From Dermatemys mawii (Eukaryota; Chordata; Testudines; Dermatemydidae): a DNA stretch of 64,000 nt. The translations under genes were made by a program, and so were the position numbers. This document shows positions 24,676-35,060 of the stretch, piece after piece. Location of the stretch: positions 19,699,326 through 19,763,325 of the forward strand of contig ML677364.1 of the NCBI GenBank assembly GCA_007922305.1. Reading direction: 5' to 3'. Below the pieces are notes generated by a model. That model saw only the letters and a list, made by a program, of their open reading frames with translations. It was not told the origin of the DNA and did no database searches. Within the stretch, counting starts at the first letter, position 1; each line of letters starts with the position of its first letter.

Positions 24676-24985
24676 ACAGTGGTCGGCAACCTTTCAGAAG
24701 TGGTGTGCCGAGTCTTCATTTATTCATTCTAATTTAAAGTTTCGTGTGCCACTAATACATTGTAATGTTTTTAGAAGGTCACTTTCTATAAGTCTATAAT
24801 ATATAACTAAACTATTCTTGTATGCAAGGTAAATAAGTTTTTAAAATGTTTAAGAAGCTTCATTTAAAATTAAATTAAAATGCAGAGCCCCCCAGACTGG
24901 TAGCCAGGACCCAGGCAGTGAGCGTGCCACTGAAAATCAACTCACATGCCGCCTTCGGCACGCGTGCCATAGGTTGCCTACCCCT
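24676..24985 (+). mobile_element. hAT-type MITE, about 310 bp
   Basis: The left end ACAGTGGTCGGCAACCT and right end AGGTTGCCTACCCCT are inverted repeats. The octamer TGACTAAC flanks both sides exactly (24668-24675 and 24986-24993), the hallmark 8-bp hAT duplication. The interior contains TCATTTATTCATTCTAATTT and CCGCCTTCGGCACGCG. A copy in the opposite orientation is at 48381-48692. Confidence 0.9.
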
Positions 24986-24993
24986 TGACTAAC

Positions 24994-25899
24994 GGCTATA
25001 AAGCTTGATAAATAGCAAGATGTTTTTCTGATCCAAATGTAAAATTAAAGAATTCGGCCTGCTATCAGGCAACCAAAAAAGTACAAAAAAGCCAAGCAAA
25101 GCTAACAAAAGCAATGAACTTTTCTCCATATTTTATCCGTAAATGAAACAACCCTAACAGTAAGTGTCTCTGTTGGACTATCCTTAATTTGTTTTAATTT
25201 TAACTGATTCAGTGTTCATTAATGGCATTGGCTGAAAAGCCAGATGTAGTGTGAAGAGGCACAGAGCAAACTTCCCCACAAAGTTTTGCCAATGCACTTC
25301 AATCCTCAACACCCCAGCTGTTCAATTCTTGCACCTCTCCTGAGAACAGACTGTCAATGATATCAAATTACCTGTAAGATGTTCTCTGATGTCAGAAACC
25401 GTCCTAGAATACTTTGTCAATCATACAAAAAAAGGCATGTGGATTAGTTGGATTTTTTCCCCAATACCATACCATGGGATAAAATTCATACTACAAATAT
25501 TTTGACTTAGAACTCAACAAAACAGAAACATCTAGTGAATATTCTGCATATAGCAGATGGCTCAGCCTTTGCTAAATACTAAATGGAAATAAGCCAGCCT
25601 AGGAAGAAAGAAGAATAGATTGACACTATCTTCCAATTCAAAATGTACACCATTTTATTCCAAAACATTTCCCACCACTTTCCTCTTAAATAAACAGATC
25701 TATCAACAGGGTGTTGGCAGAATTTTGGTACCTTACTAGAAGTTTAGCGGGGAGAAAAGATGGAAAAATCCAACTATATAGACAGTAAACCAAATTAAAA
25801 CTAAACCAGCTGAAAAAGATTAGGTAAATGTTGCTCTTTTTTCATCAATCTTTCTAAAGATTTAAAAAAACATTTGAAATACACAGAAAAACTATTTAC
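24994..25899. other. Intronic stretch
   Basis: AT-rich intron immediately 3' (in gene sense) of the exon at 25900. No repeat with clear ends. Confidence 0.5.
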
Positions 25900-26020
25900 C
25901 TGGAAAATAAAATCCCGTGATGTCAGATCTTGCAATCACCTTTTGGCCTTTGAGAGTCTCAAACACTTTTCCTTTCTGTCTTTTCTTAGACTGTGCCTTT
26001 ACATTCTCTTCTGTAAGCTT
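25900..26020 (-). CDS. VWA3B: VWA3B-like exon, start of DUF4537 module
   Basis: The acceptor is CCAATTACAG and the donor is GTAAAT, minus strand. It enters in phase 0 and leaves in phase 1. The 40 residues begin KLTEENVKAQSKKRQKGK and end KVIARSDITGFYFP. The second half, GQKVIARSDITGFYFPG when joined to the next exon, is the classic opening of DUF4537. A basic helix precedes it. This exon follows a 22-kb intron in which further small phase-0 exons could have been missed. Confidence 0.85.
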
Positions 26021-26454
26021 CTGTAATTGGGAAGATAAAAAGATATTGCTCAAAATGATATCTCAGTCAACGTAGGTCTATCTTTTTGAATAAATTAAGC
26101 ATTCATGTAATTTCATGCTATGGATTAGATGTATTAATACGGTTGTTAATCAGCAATAAACTGGTAATTGTAAGTACAGGGATTCTTCAGTGAACATGGT
26201 GAACTATAGGATAGAAAAAGCTGGCAACAATGCTTATTAAACCTAACTAGCACTTAGTATGGTAAGATCCTGTTTTCAGCTGCTCACAATACTGCTAATC
26301 TTTAATTATTCATGCTGAAATTTTCCATGCTACGTCTGCTCCAGTTGAAGTACTTTGGAAAATCTCAACAAAACACAATTCATTTATTTCCAAGAACAAG
26401 GTTAGGGAAAAATGATGGTTAATCCCCTGTAACCGAGGTTCTTTAAGATAGACT
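26021..26454. other. Intronic stretch
   Basis: Intron sequence of ordinary composition between the exon at 25900-26020 and the C-depleted tract. Nothing else seen. Confidence 0.5.
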
Positions 26455-27000
26455 TTTTACCGGTGGTTTTTAGAACCCAAAACAATGGTAATTTAACTGT
26501 TTTATTTTAGGTGATGTTAGGAACAAATTAATAAGAACACAGAAATTTTTGTTTGATAAATATTAATACAAGTAAACGTGCTTTTATTTAAAACTATAAT
26601 TTATTAGATATTAAGCATGTATAGGCTAAAGGTATTTTAGATATAGTTACTTATAGTTTGAAAAGGTTTTGAGTAATTGCTAGCTGGGTTTTTAGGTGCT
26701 TTTATTTGTTTAGCCATTGGGGAGTTTAGATGTTTGGTTTTTTGTTTTTTTACAAAAAGATTTTGTGGACTACTTTGAGATATTTATTTTTATTTAATTT
26801 ATAGTTAATTTTAATAAAATGTATAATTTATAGGGATTTTAGTGGGTTAATAGAACAATTGTATTAGGTTATTACTTTTTAAAATTGTAATAAATTATTA
26901 TTTTTAAATATTTTCAGTATTTTTAGTTATAATATGTTAGGGATATTTAAAATTATGGTCATTTATTTTTTTATATATATTTTTATTTTAATTAATAAAC
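26455..27000. other. C-depleted tract of unknown origin
   Basis: The plus strand is almost free of C while G stays clearly present. In 26641-27000 I count about 14 C in 360 bases. Flanking sequence on both sides has normal C content, so the change is abrupt. No gene, simple repeat unit or terminal repeat explains it. Possible causes are strand-specific cytosine deamination of an inserted reverse transcript, or an old repeat of this composition. Neither is proven. Confidence 0.6.
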
Positions 27001-27412
27001 TGCAAATATCCAGTTATTTGACCTTGTTTTACAAAGGCTTACCATTATTTCTAGCTATGTGATATTTGTTCTTATCTAGCAATGGCTGCACGTACAAAAT
27101 GGCTGACTGCAGTACTGCCAAGTTCTGGGGTACACAGAGAAATGTCAAATTTCGGAGCAATATTCCCCTCCTTGCAAATTGTATATTTTTAATATTAAGA
27201 TCTGCACACACACATACACAACAAGTTCAGTGGATTACTTGCCAGCCATCCCGAGGCTGTGCTCTGGGTTAATGGACCAATCAATTTTCCTGCCACTCTA
27301 GCCAGATCAGGGGTTAAGGGTCTAATCTTTATCCATTCTTCTCCTCCTTTGTTACTCTCTTTGGGATCAATCTCCCTTACTGTGAGGGCTATGGGTACCT
27401 GCAGCTCTTCTA
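27001..27412. other. Intronic stretch
   Basis: Ordinary-composition sequence between the C-depleted tract and the DIRS-like relic. Nothing specific recognised. Confidence 0.5.
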
Positions 27413-27710
27413 GTGTTTAAAGTAAGGGACCATCCGGGGACTGCCCAGAAGAGTCAAATACAAATCATCGCTTCCTACCTACCAGGCTGCCACAACACTA
27501 TTGCTAACGCACTCAGCAGGCACGTCTTGACAGAACATGAATGGGAACTGTGCCCTGTAATACTTCAACAGCTTTTCTCCCTCTGGGACACCCCATCAAT
27601 AGACCTCTTTGCCACATCCCAGAATCGAAAATGTCACCTATTTTGCTCCAGAGCGGGACTCGGGACTGACTCCCCAGGAGACGCACTCTGTAAGATGCTC
27701 CAGGTAAGCA
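27413..27710 (+). pseudogene. DIRS-like RNase H region relic
   Basis: The plus strand encodes IQIIASYLPGCHNTIANALS, continuing to SIDLFATSQNRKCHLFCSRAG and GDAL. The block YLPGxxNxxADxLSR...IDLFAT...C..FCS..G...GDAL is typical of the RNase H and following region of DIRS-type (tyrosine-recombinase) retrotransposons. It is truncated after GDAL and followed by unrelated C-rich repeat sequence (27720-27830). It is opposite in orientation to the RT and gag parts nearby. Confidence 0.7.
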
Positions 27711-27889
27711 GCATCGGGCTGGAGCCCACACCCCAAACCCGTCCTTACACCCCAACTCCCTGCCGGAACCTGAGCCCATTCTGTACCCTAACCCCCTGCC
27801 CTGAGGCCCCTGTCACACCCTGAATCTCCTGATTTGTAATCCTACACTGGCAAAAACAACATATTCGTCCTTCCTGGATAACACTTTAC

Positions 27890-28195
27890 TTAACCAATCA
27901 TCCAGCTATGGCTTTACAAACAGCTCTTGCTTTCACAGACACACTGCTACTTCCAATAGACATTTTGTAAAAACCCCGGTCGCTGTAGACAACCCAAAAG
28001 GGAGGACCTTGTACTAAATGATCCTGCCTCAGCACAAAATGCAGGTATCTCCGATGACAAGGTCTTTTTGAGAAATGGCAATATGCATCTTTTAAATCCA
28101 GAGCTGCAAACCAGTCCTGAGCGGGAAGAGAAGCCATTACAGATGCTAGGGACAACATGCGGAAACAATTTTTTTTTTTTACACGGGTGTTTCAT
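27890..28195 (-). pseudogene. DIRS-like reverse transcriptase fragment
   Basis: The minus strand reads AQDWFAALDLKDAYCHFSK and then HRRYLHFVLRQDHLVQ, which is the DIRS RT block WFAxLDLKDAYFHI...HRRYLRF. The polymerase YxDD box is not present in the remaining sequence. An in-frame open stretch covers only about 86 codons. The element is dead. Confidence 0.75.
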
Positions 28196-28999
28196 TTTCT
28201 TAAATCCAATACAGAGAGAGGATACCCTTCCTTTTTTAAATTATAAAATAACAGTGGTAAATACCTCTCTCTCTCTCTGATCTAGAGGGACCAGTTCTGC
28301 CACTCCCAAAACTTATTTACAATTGAACTTTTGCTCGTAACAACTGGAGGTGACTCAATCCCTGGTCAGGGAAAAAGGAGATGGATTGTTTTGGGAGTAG
28401 AGATTTGAACTGTATTGTGTGTAGCCAGGAGCAATTACTTTCAAAACTCATCTGTCCTATGTTATCAACTCCTATTCATGATAAATGGAACAAACAATCC
28501 CCAAACAGTGAGAAATCAATGTCCAGTTGGCCTGACGTGAAACTCCCAACCCTTATTTCAAATCTGAGACCTCCCAGATGACAAAGCTGTAGAACTCTTC
28601 CCCCTGGCTTATAAGACTTTTTTTCTCTGTTTATGATACTGAAGTTGAAAGTAATAATTCCTCCTTAGGTACTGGGAAGACATCAGTGTAGTAGGAAATT
28701 GCCTTTGGTATTTAAACATGGCAGCTGTAGATGATCTCCTATAAATATTTTTTTAAAAACCTAGCAACCTAGCTACAGATCTCAAAGTTTTCCCTAATGA
28801 TTCATACTCCCATATTCCCTAACAATTCATCTCTATGTACACTAAATGAACCTTCACCTTCAAAGTAAAAACCTTTGGTCCTCACTTTTGCTCATGAGGT
28901 GAAACTACTAATCTGAGCCATGCACATCTCCTTAAAGTGATGGCTGACACTATTGTCTGAGTCAATGTTCCTCTCAACTGATGTTTGGCAACATTCTGC
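28196..28999 (-). pseudogene. Decayed DIRS-like middle region
   Basis: This joins the gag-like part to the RT fragment on the minus strand. Short frames such as AECCQTSVERNIDSDNSVS near 28930-29005 can be read, but most is too degraded to assign. A (CT)n run lies at about 28265-28280 and a T-run at 28170-28180. Confidence 0.45.
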
Positions 29000-29440
29000 C
29001 CTTACATGACTAGAGCATTCAATAATGTCTTATGCTCCTCTGGTAGTGTATTCAAAAATGATAACATCTTTCCCCAAAGATGGTCCTGGTACCTTGCCAT
29101 GACTGCCTCACAGCTCGAAATATGCATGGCAGCAATGGTGGAAGAAAACATTTTCTTCCCAATGGCATCCAGTCTCTTTCCTTCTTTGTCAGATGGAGTA
29201 GATGCACCTTTGACTGCTGTAAAGCTAATTCTATCACTAACAAATCTGGAGATGGATGGGTGTGGAATGTCGCCATACATTCCTGAGGAAACTGGTATAA
29301 TTTATCAGCCATTGTTGATAAAGGTTGAGAAGATGAAGGATTATTCCAGACTAATTTTGCTGGACAGGAATGGGAAAGAGTAGACAGGGGAAGGGAGAGA
29401 AGGGTCTTTAACCATGATAGCAGACTCGCCTCCATACTCT
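29000..29440 (-). pseudogene. DIRS-like gag (ORF1) relic
   Basis: The minus strand holds, in two frames, a gag-like sequence that includes KEGKRLDAIGKKMFSSTIA and SCEAVMARYQDHLWGKMLSF, then LNTLPEEHKTLLNALV. The pattern (K)RLDxxGKKxxSS...xxMARYQ..LW..M is familiar from DIRS ORF1 proteins in reptiles. At least one frameshift (near 29280) separates the two halves. The DIRS assignment comes from the neighbouring RT and RNase H pieces. Confidence 0.65.
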
Positions 29441-29832
29441 GGAATTGAACCAGGGATTCACAGGTCTCAACATTCCTCTGCTCATGTCAACAAATATTTG
29501 TGAAGCCCATTGGCAAAGTCTCTCATACTCCTCTTGTGTCTGGTCTACAAAGAGGATAACCGCCTCTACTGCTACCACTTATTCCATTAGCTCAAGTGGT
29601 AGAGGTCTGTTTTGTAAATCTAAGGGCTCCCATCCTGCTGATGACCTATCAATATGGTTCTACATGAAGTCAATATCGTTCTATAGAATGGATTTTTTTT
29701 AGATCACTTTCATAAAAAAAAAACCTAGGAAATTACATTTAAAACATACATTGAAATCTCTTAAATTTGCATAGTCAAGCACTCAGAAGTTAGGAATTGC
29801 CACAACTAAGGATGCCAGTGCCACACTAATTT
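29441..29832. other. Intronic stretch
   Basis: Probably the remaining decayed 5' part of the DIRS-like relic. It is followed by unassigned AT-rich DNA. No gene. Confidence 0.4.
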
Positions 29833-29837
29833 GGTCC

Positions 29838-30693
29838 TGTAGTGAGCCCAAGTGGTCTCCCTCCAACTGGGAGTGCGAGGGAGCCGGGAATACCTCTTGG
29901 AGGGTGGAGCCAAAGTCGCCCCGTCCCACTCACCGGAAGTACAGGGGTGGGACTATAAAAGGCCAGCCTTGCAGCCCAGAAGGGAGAGAAGCAGAGGAGA
30001 AGGACACTCCACCAGACCTGCTGCTGCCGGGAGGAGACTTGAGCCTGAGCTGCGCTCCAGCCCCTGACACCGAGGACAACTGGCGTGGAGTACCTGCCGC
30101 CGTGTACCCAGAGGAACCGGACGCCATCTGGATGGCAGAGGTACCCACTCCCTGGGTCAGTTGCCCCTACCCTGAATGGGGGGAACCCTAAAGACTGTAT
30201 GTTTGCTGGCTGCCTGTGCCACGCCCAGGCTAAAGCCAGCCCCTTAAAGACTGTTGTTCTGCTGGCTGCCTGTGCCCCGAAGCTCAGGCCTCCAGCCCTC
30301 TAAAGACTGTTTGCCTTGTTGGCTGCCTGAGCCTGAAGCCCAGGCCCCAGCCCTCTATAGACTGTTTGCCTTGCTGGCTGCCTGTGCCACGCCCAGGCTG
30401 GAGCCAGCCTCCTAAAGACTGTTTGTTTGTTTGCTGGTTGCCTGAGCCTGAAGCCCAGGCCCCAGCCCTTAAAGACTGCTTTGTTTTTGCTGGCTGCCTG
30501 TGCCCTAAAGCCCAGGATAGAGCTGGCCCACTAGAGACTGTGTGCTGCTGGCTACCTGAGCTCCTGCATTCCCAGGCCCCAGCTGCATTTAGGGACTGCG
30601 CTACACGCCGGTAACCTGACAGAGCCTGAACCCAGCCAGTTTGCACCGGCCCGAGGGGTCTCCCTCCGATTGGGAGTGTGAGAGAGCCCTACA
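29838..30693 (+). mobile_element. Solo LTR, 856 bp, with perfect 5-bp target duplication
   Basis: The unit starts TGTAGTGAGCCC and ends GAGCCCTACA, so the ends TGTAG/CTACA are inverted. GGTCC is duplicated exactly on both sides (29833-29837 and 30694-30698). A TATA-like ACTATAAAAGG at about 29950 marks a probable promoter and suggests plus orientation. A near repeat of GGTCTCCCTCC..TGGGAGTG occurs at both ends (about 29850 and 30657). The interior is a tandem array. There is no coding region, so the internal part has been lost by recombination. The element type (endogenous retrovirus or Gypsy) is not resolved. Confidence 0.85.
30185..30620 (+). repeat. Minisatellite inside the solo LTR, about 55-60 bp period
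   Basis: Seven to eight imperfect units have the form TAAAGACTGT, then GCTGGCTGCCTG, then (T/A)GCC, then CCCAGGC, then CCAGCCC. The unit is degenerate and changes length slightly. The frames across it (30284-30646, 30366-30614) are low-complexity chance frames. Confidence 0.8.
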
Positions 30694-30698
30694 GGTCC

Positions 30699-33653
30699 CC
30701 TTGTGCATATACATTATAATACACTCTTTTATTACACGATCACATTCCATTTTTCCACAGAACTCCTGCCTTATTCAATGCACAGGTTGGGTCTGTTCTG
30801 GAGATGAATCAGAGTTGTGAAGGGATGCTTTTGTCTGTAGGACTCTTGCCTCAGAAGGGAGCTGCAGAAGTTGGAAGGCTTGTAGTGAATGAAGAAGGGG
30901 ATTGGATGAAATGAAAGGATGGTCTGATGGTAAAGGAAATTGAATGCTACCCTTGAGAATTTGATTATATCACTACCTCTGCCAAACAGCTCCTTTGTCA
31001 TTCTGGGCAAGTCACATTAATCATTATTTTCACAGGTGACCACTGCGTACTCCTCATTTCCTGGGAACCAACCTGAGACACCTGGAGTCTGGGAAGTGCT
31101 GAGCACTCACAGCTGCAATTGAATTCAATGGGAACTGTGCTTTGAATATATAAACATCTATAAAATGCAAAGTACTTAGACCTCTGGCTTTTCAAATTTG
31201 GCTCCCAAAATTAGTTGACACTTAATTTTGTTCTCAATTTGTGCCTCAATTCCCTATTTGTAAAATGAGGCTAATACCACTGTCTTATGTCACAGGGATT
31301 GTGAATATGCTTGTGAAGCACTAATACGCTATGATGAACAGCACCATAAAAAAGCTCACAGGAAATGTAATTATTCTGGATGCAGTGCAGGGTTTGAATG
31401 GTGTACTTTAAATAAGGTCTATACCAAATGATGAGGATAAAAAAAATTATTGATCAAACTCTCGCTAAAATGGCATTTCCTAAATTCTGAGTTCTCTTTT
31501 TTGCATTATTAACCTTCTTTTGAGATTAGGGTTTTTTATAGAATTATAGATAATTTTGTGAGGTTAGGAATCACCCCCTTTAAGGCAGCTGTATCCTGGA
31601 AGAAAAAAAGGGAAAATGGGGAGTTAGTTTCTCGGTTTCCTCCCACCAAGGTCTCTCTTCCCCAAGACAGACAGATTTTAGGGAAAGATGCGTTGTGGGG
31701 TGGCATTTATGAAAAAACATGGGATCCCTGGTCCTAATTCTTCAGGACGTTAGGAGTGTCAATGCTTGATCCAACGCACTTCGCCCCAAAACCTCATCCT
31801 CTGCCTGGAGCAGTTTTCCCTGGCCCACAGGCTCAGCAATCGGTCTGTTCGCTCCTGCATATCCTCACTAATGCCATGAGGGATCACTAGTGTTCTACCT
31901 AGCACTCAAATTAAACTTTCCGATTTTTGTCTACTGAAGAAGTTATGAAAATAATATTTACAGGAAACAGAAAAACACAGTTCTCTCAGATATTGGAAAT
32001 CATGTAATCCAAATCATTATTTTACAGGTAAATTTTAATATTTGGCGATAAAAATCATCTACATTTAATACGGTAGGGAAGTCTGTCTTGAATTGCAATA
32101 TATACTTCTCTCCATACTTTTAAAGCTATTGTATCTGAACACAAATCATGGGGAAGTGGGAGATTATAAAAAATTAATCAAACAACCCCTCCTGCCCAAT
32201 AATTCTTAAAGCACTTATTCATCAGTACACCTTAGAAATAACAACATGCAAGTTCCTTTTTCCAGCTTCACAAAAATATACTGTTTGAAATCAACAAGAT
32301 TCTATTTAGGATCCCACAGATTTACACTGTTTTTATACACAGTATTTATGCATAGAAATATAATCCACACATTCCTACAAAATACTTTTGAGAAGGGAGA
32401 TCATTAGCATGCTCTTTCCTCTCAGGACCTGATTAGTTTCTCCCTGTCCCCTTATAGCAGTACATTTGGCATTAATGCCAACAATGCCCTGGAAAACAGT
32501 GGTGATGCAGACACTTTTTTTTTTAATTGCTCACTGAGGGTTTTGCTGTAATTGTCATCAACATTTCCCCTCTCAATTCTTTCATAAAGTAATGCTGAAA
32601 AAGACCTGAACAGGGACACTTTTCATTAAAAGCCTGCTTTCTCATTTTACCCTCTCACTAGAGAGCACTCAAAAACATTTTTATTTTTCAGATATAGTCT
32701 AACAAAAGAACTTAACTGAATTGTCTGCTTGCAAAGTAAGATAACAAAGACTAGAAGACAGGGTAGAGGGGTTATCACTCCACTGACATAAATAGGCATT
32801 TAGACACTACATATTTTTCCTTAGGTGCCAAATAGACAGCTGCTGTTGAATATTTATTTATAACTAATTTGTGATGCATGACTAACAATTTGTGCAGCTT
32901 TCATCATTCTACATTAATCTTAAGATTAAATATGGACTAACTGCACAAAATGGGGATTTTGAACCCTGAAGAGTTCAGGGGATTCAGAAACATGTTTTCA
33001 GTTCAAGCTTGTCTCTGCTGAATACCATTTGCATTTACAACACACAGTGCAATTAGCAAAAATATTGTTAGAACGCCAGTTTCTGTGATAAAATTGTCTG
33101 GTAACTTTACTACCAAAGAGCCTAGTTCTGTTCATGAGAATGTCCACTAAAGTCAACAGGACCAGTCCCACTTCCATTGGAGTCAGTGCATCTTCTCGTA
33201 TAAGGTCAAACAGGATTTGGCCCTCAATGTCTTTTCCATTTTGAAATTTCAGTGTCAAACAGATTACCTGTTTCACTTTTCTTTGAAAAAGTTCATGTTA
33301 AAATAGATATAGAAGACTCCACACACAGCTCTGCCAGTGCACCTCAGTCCAGAGAGCAGAGGCCAACTGAGCCAAGTATGTCATACTTTCATGATTTTTA
33401 CAACTGCTGTCAAACTCATTCTGTGTAAACAGCCACATTTTCAATTATAGAGTATAAATTTAGGACTACATACTGCTACCCCCACCAGTCCAAAGGAGGA
33501 TTCCCATTAATGTTAATGGAAAGTTTGAACAAAGATCAAGCATAAAATAATCATCTTTTAGTTATTTGTAAGCCTGGCTTGACAGAAGTAACTTGCCTTA
33601 TTTCTTAGTGAGCACATTGGGAAGGTGAATGGAAGGCTAATTTGTAAATAAGG
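30699..33653. other. Intronic stretch with a MIR-type relic
   Basis: Positions about 31190-31360 show the 3' half of a MIR/CORE SINE (GTGCCTCAATTCCCTATTTG, then TGTCACAGGGATTGTGAATA). The head of the same SINE may be at 30980-31020 (CATTCTGGGCAAGTCAC). The rest shows no gene and no repeat with clear ends. Confidence 0.55.
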
Positions 33654-33661
33654 GCTTAACA

Positions 33662-34344
33662 CAAGGATGGGCAAACTGCGGCCCGCCGGACATTTTTATC
33701 CGTCCCGCGAGCCTGGCAGGAGTTGTGGGGCCCCGCATCCCGGGGCAGAGGCGGGGCCGAGCGTGGCATGCCGTGGGGTCTGCGTCCTATGGGGTTCGCG
33801 TCCTGGGCCGGGGGCCAGCCGCGTGTGGGGAGCCGCGGGGCCCCAGTGCTGCCGGGTCGGGGGCAGGGCCGAGTGCAGCATGTTGCAGAGCTCCTGGGCC
33901 GGGGGCCAGGTAGAGCACAGCATGCTGCGGGGCCAAGCGCAGGGCTGAACGCAGGGAGCCGCAGGGCCCCAGCACTCCCCGGCCTGGACACAGCCCGAGC
34001 CGAGCCGCGGAGCCCAGTGCTGGGGCTGGAGCGCCCGAAGGTAAGCAAGGTGAATTTTGGGGGGGAGGGTGGTTGGGGGATGTCTTGGGGGGGGGCAGGG
34101 AACAAAGAGCAGCGGTCTTAGATGGGGGTAAGGTCCTGGGGGGACAGTTACAGTCAGGGGTCTCCAGAGGGGGTGATCAGGGGACAAGGAAAGGGAGGTG
34201 GATGAGTCGGGGATTCTGAGCGAGGCAGTCAGGGGGCAGGAACTGGGTGGGGCTGTTTGGGGAGGCACAGCCTTCCCTACCCGGCCCTCCACACAATTTT
34301 GAACCCCATTGTGGCCCTCGGGCCAAAATGTTTGCCAATCCCTG
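33662..34344. mobile_element. hAT-type MITE with GC-rich interior, 683 bp
   Basis: The ends CAAGGATGGGCAAACTGCGGCCC and GGCCAAAATGTTTGCCAATCCCTG are inverted. GCTTAACA is duplicated exactly (33654-33661 and 34345-34352), an 8-bp hAT signature. The interior is very GC-rich, so the long frames on both strands (33656-34292 minus, 33723-34121 plus) arise from composition and are not genes. Confidence 0.92.
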
Positions 34345-34399
34345 GCTTAACAAGAAGTATGCTGGAATAAGGATGTCTGTTCTAGCTAAAATAAGCAGT

Positions 34400-35060
34400 A
34401 AGACCTTGCTGCTAGGGACAATGGACAACATAAACCTGAAATGAAAAGATCAGGTTCTACATGAACAGCACAAGGACAGAGCATGCTGTGCACGGATTGG
34501 CTCCTGTAAATAACCAAGCCAGTCCAAAAACATGTGATGTGATATACAGTAAACGCAATGTAATGTATAAATGTATAAAAAGAGGATTTCTGTGTAACTT
34601 TGAATGTGTGATACATGCTAGACCCACCCCTTATGCTTGAGTCTCATCAACTCAGTGTAGCTTCTAAGGCTACCGCCCACTGGGACCTGGTTAGTGGAGC
34701 TCCAGAGTCCCTGATTGGGCTGGGTACACTAATTAAGCCAGACAGATACAAGAAGTTGTCTGTACAACAAGGTGGATCCTGGCTTGCTGCTGCTACAGAC
34801 CTGGCCTCCGCTATCTGATCTCACCTGCTGCTGGTTCCTGCCTTGTTAATGATCCCTGCCCCTGGTCTCCAACTCTGGCTCCAACCATTGACTCTAGCAT
34901 ATAGCCTTTGACACGGACTTAGCTCTGACCCCCGATTTCAGCTCTCACTGCCAGCTCAACTCCAGACTCCTGGTTTTGGCTCTGACCCTGACTCAACTCC
35001 CAACCCTGACTCCTGCTCCAACCATTAGGTCTGACTGCCCAAGTCCCACCCGTGACACAT
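34400..35060 (+). mobile_element. Probable LTR fragment
   Basis: A TATA-like GTATAAAAAGAGG (about 34573) is followed by pyrimidine-rich tandem phrases (CTGACTCC, CCAACTCTGGCTCC, GACCCTGACTC) and ends with CCCGTGACA (35058), an LTR-like CA end. No target duplication could be found and the left edge is uncertain. Confidence 0.35.

Noticed and set aside
29852..30646. Several frames of 66-120 codons on both strands
   Set aside because: They fall inside the solo LTR and its minisatellite. No coding evidence.
33656..34292. Frames of 149 and 198 codons on minus and 132 on plus
   Set aside because: They lie inside a GC-rich hAT MITE with defined ends and target duplication. Multiple frames are open because of composition.
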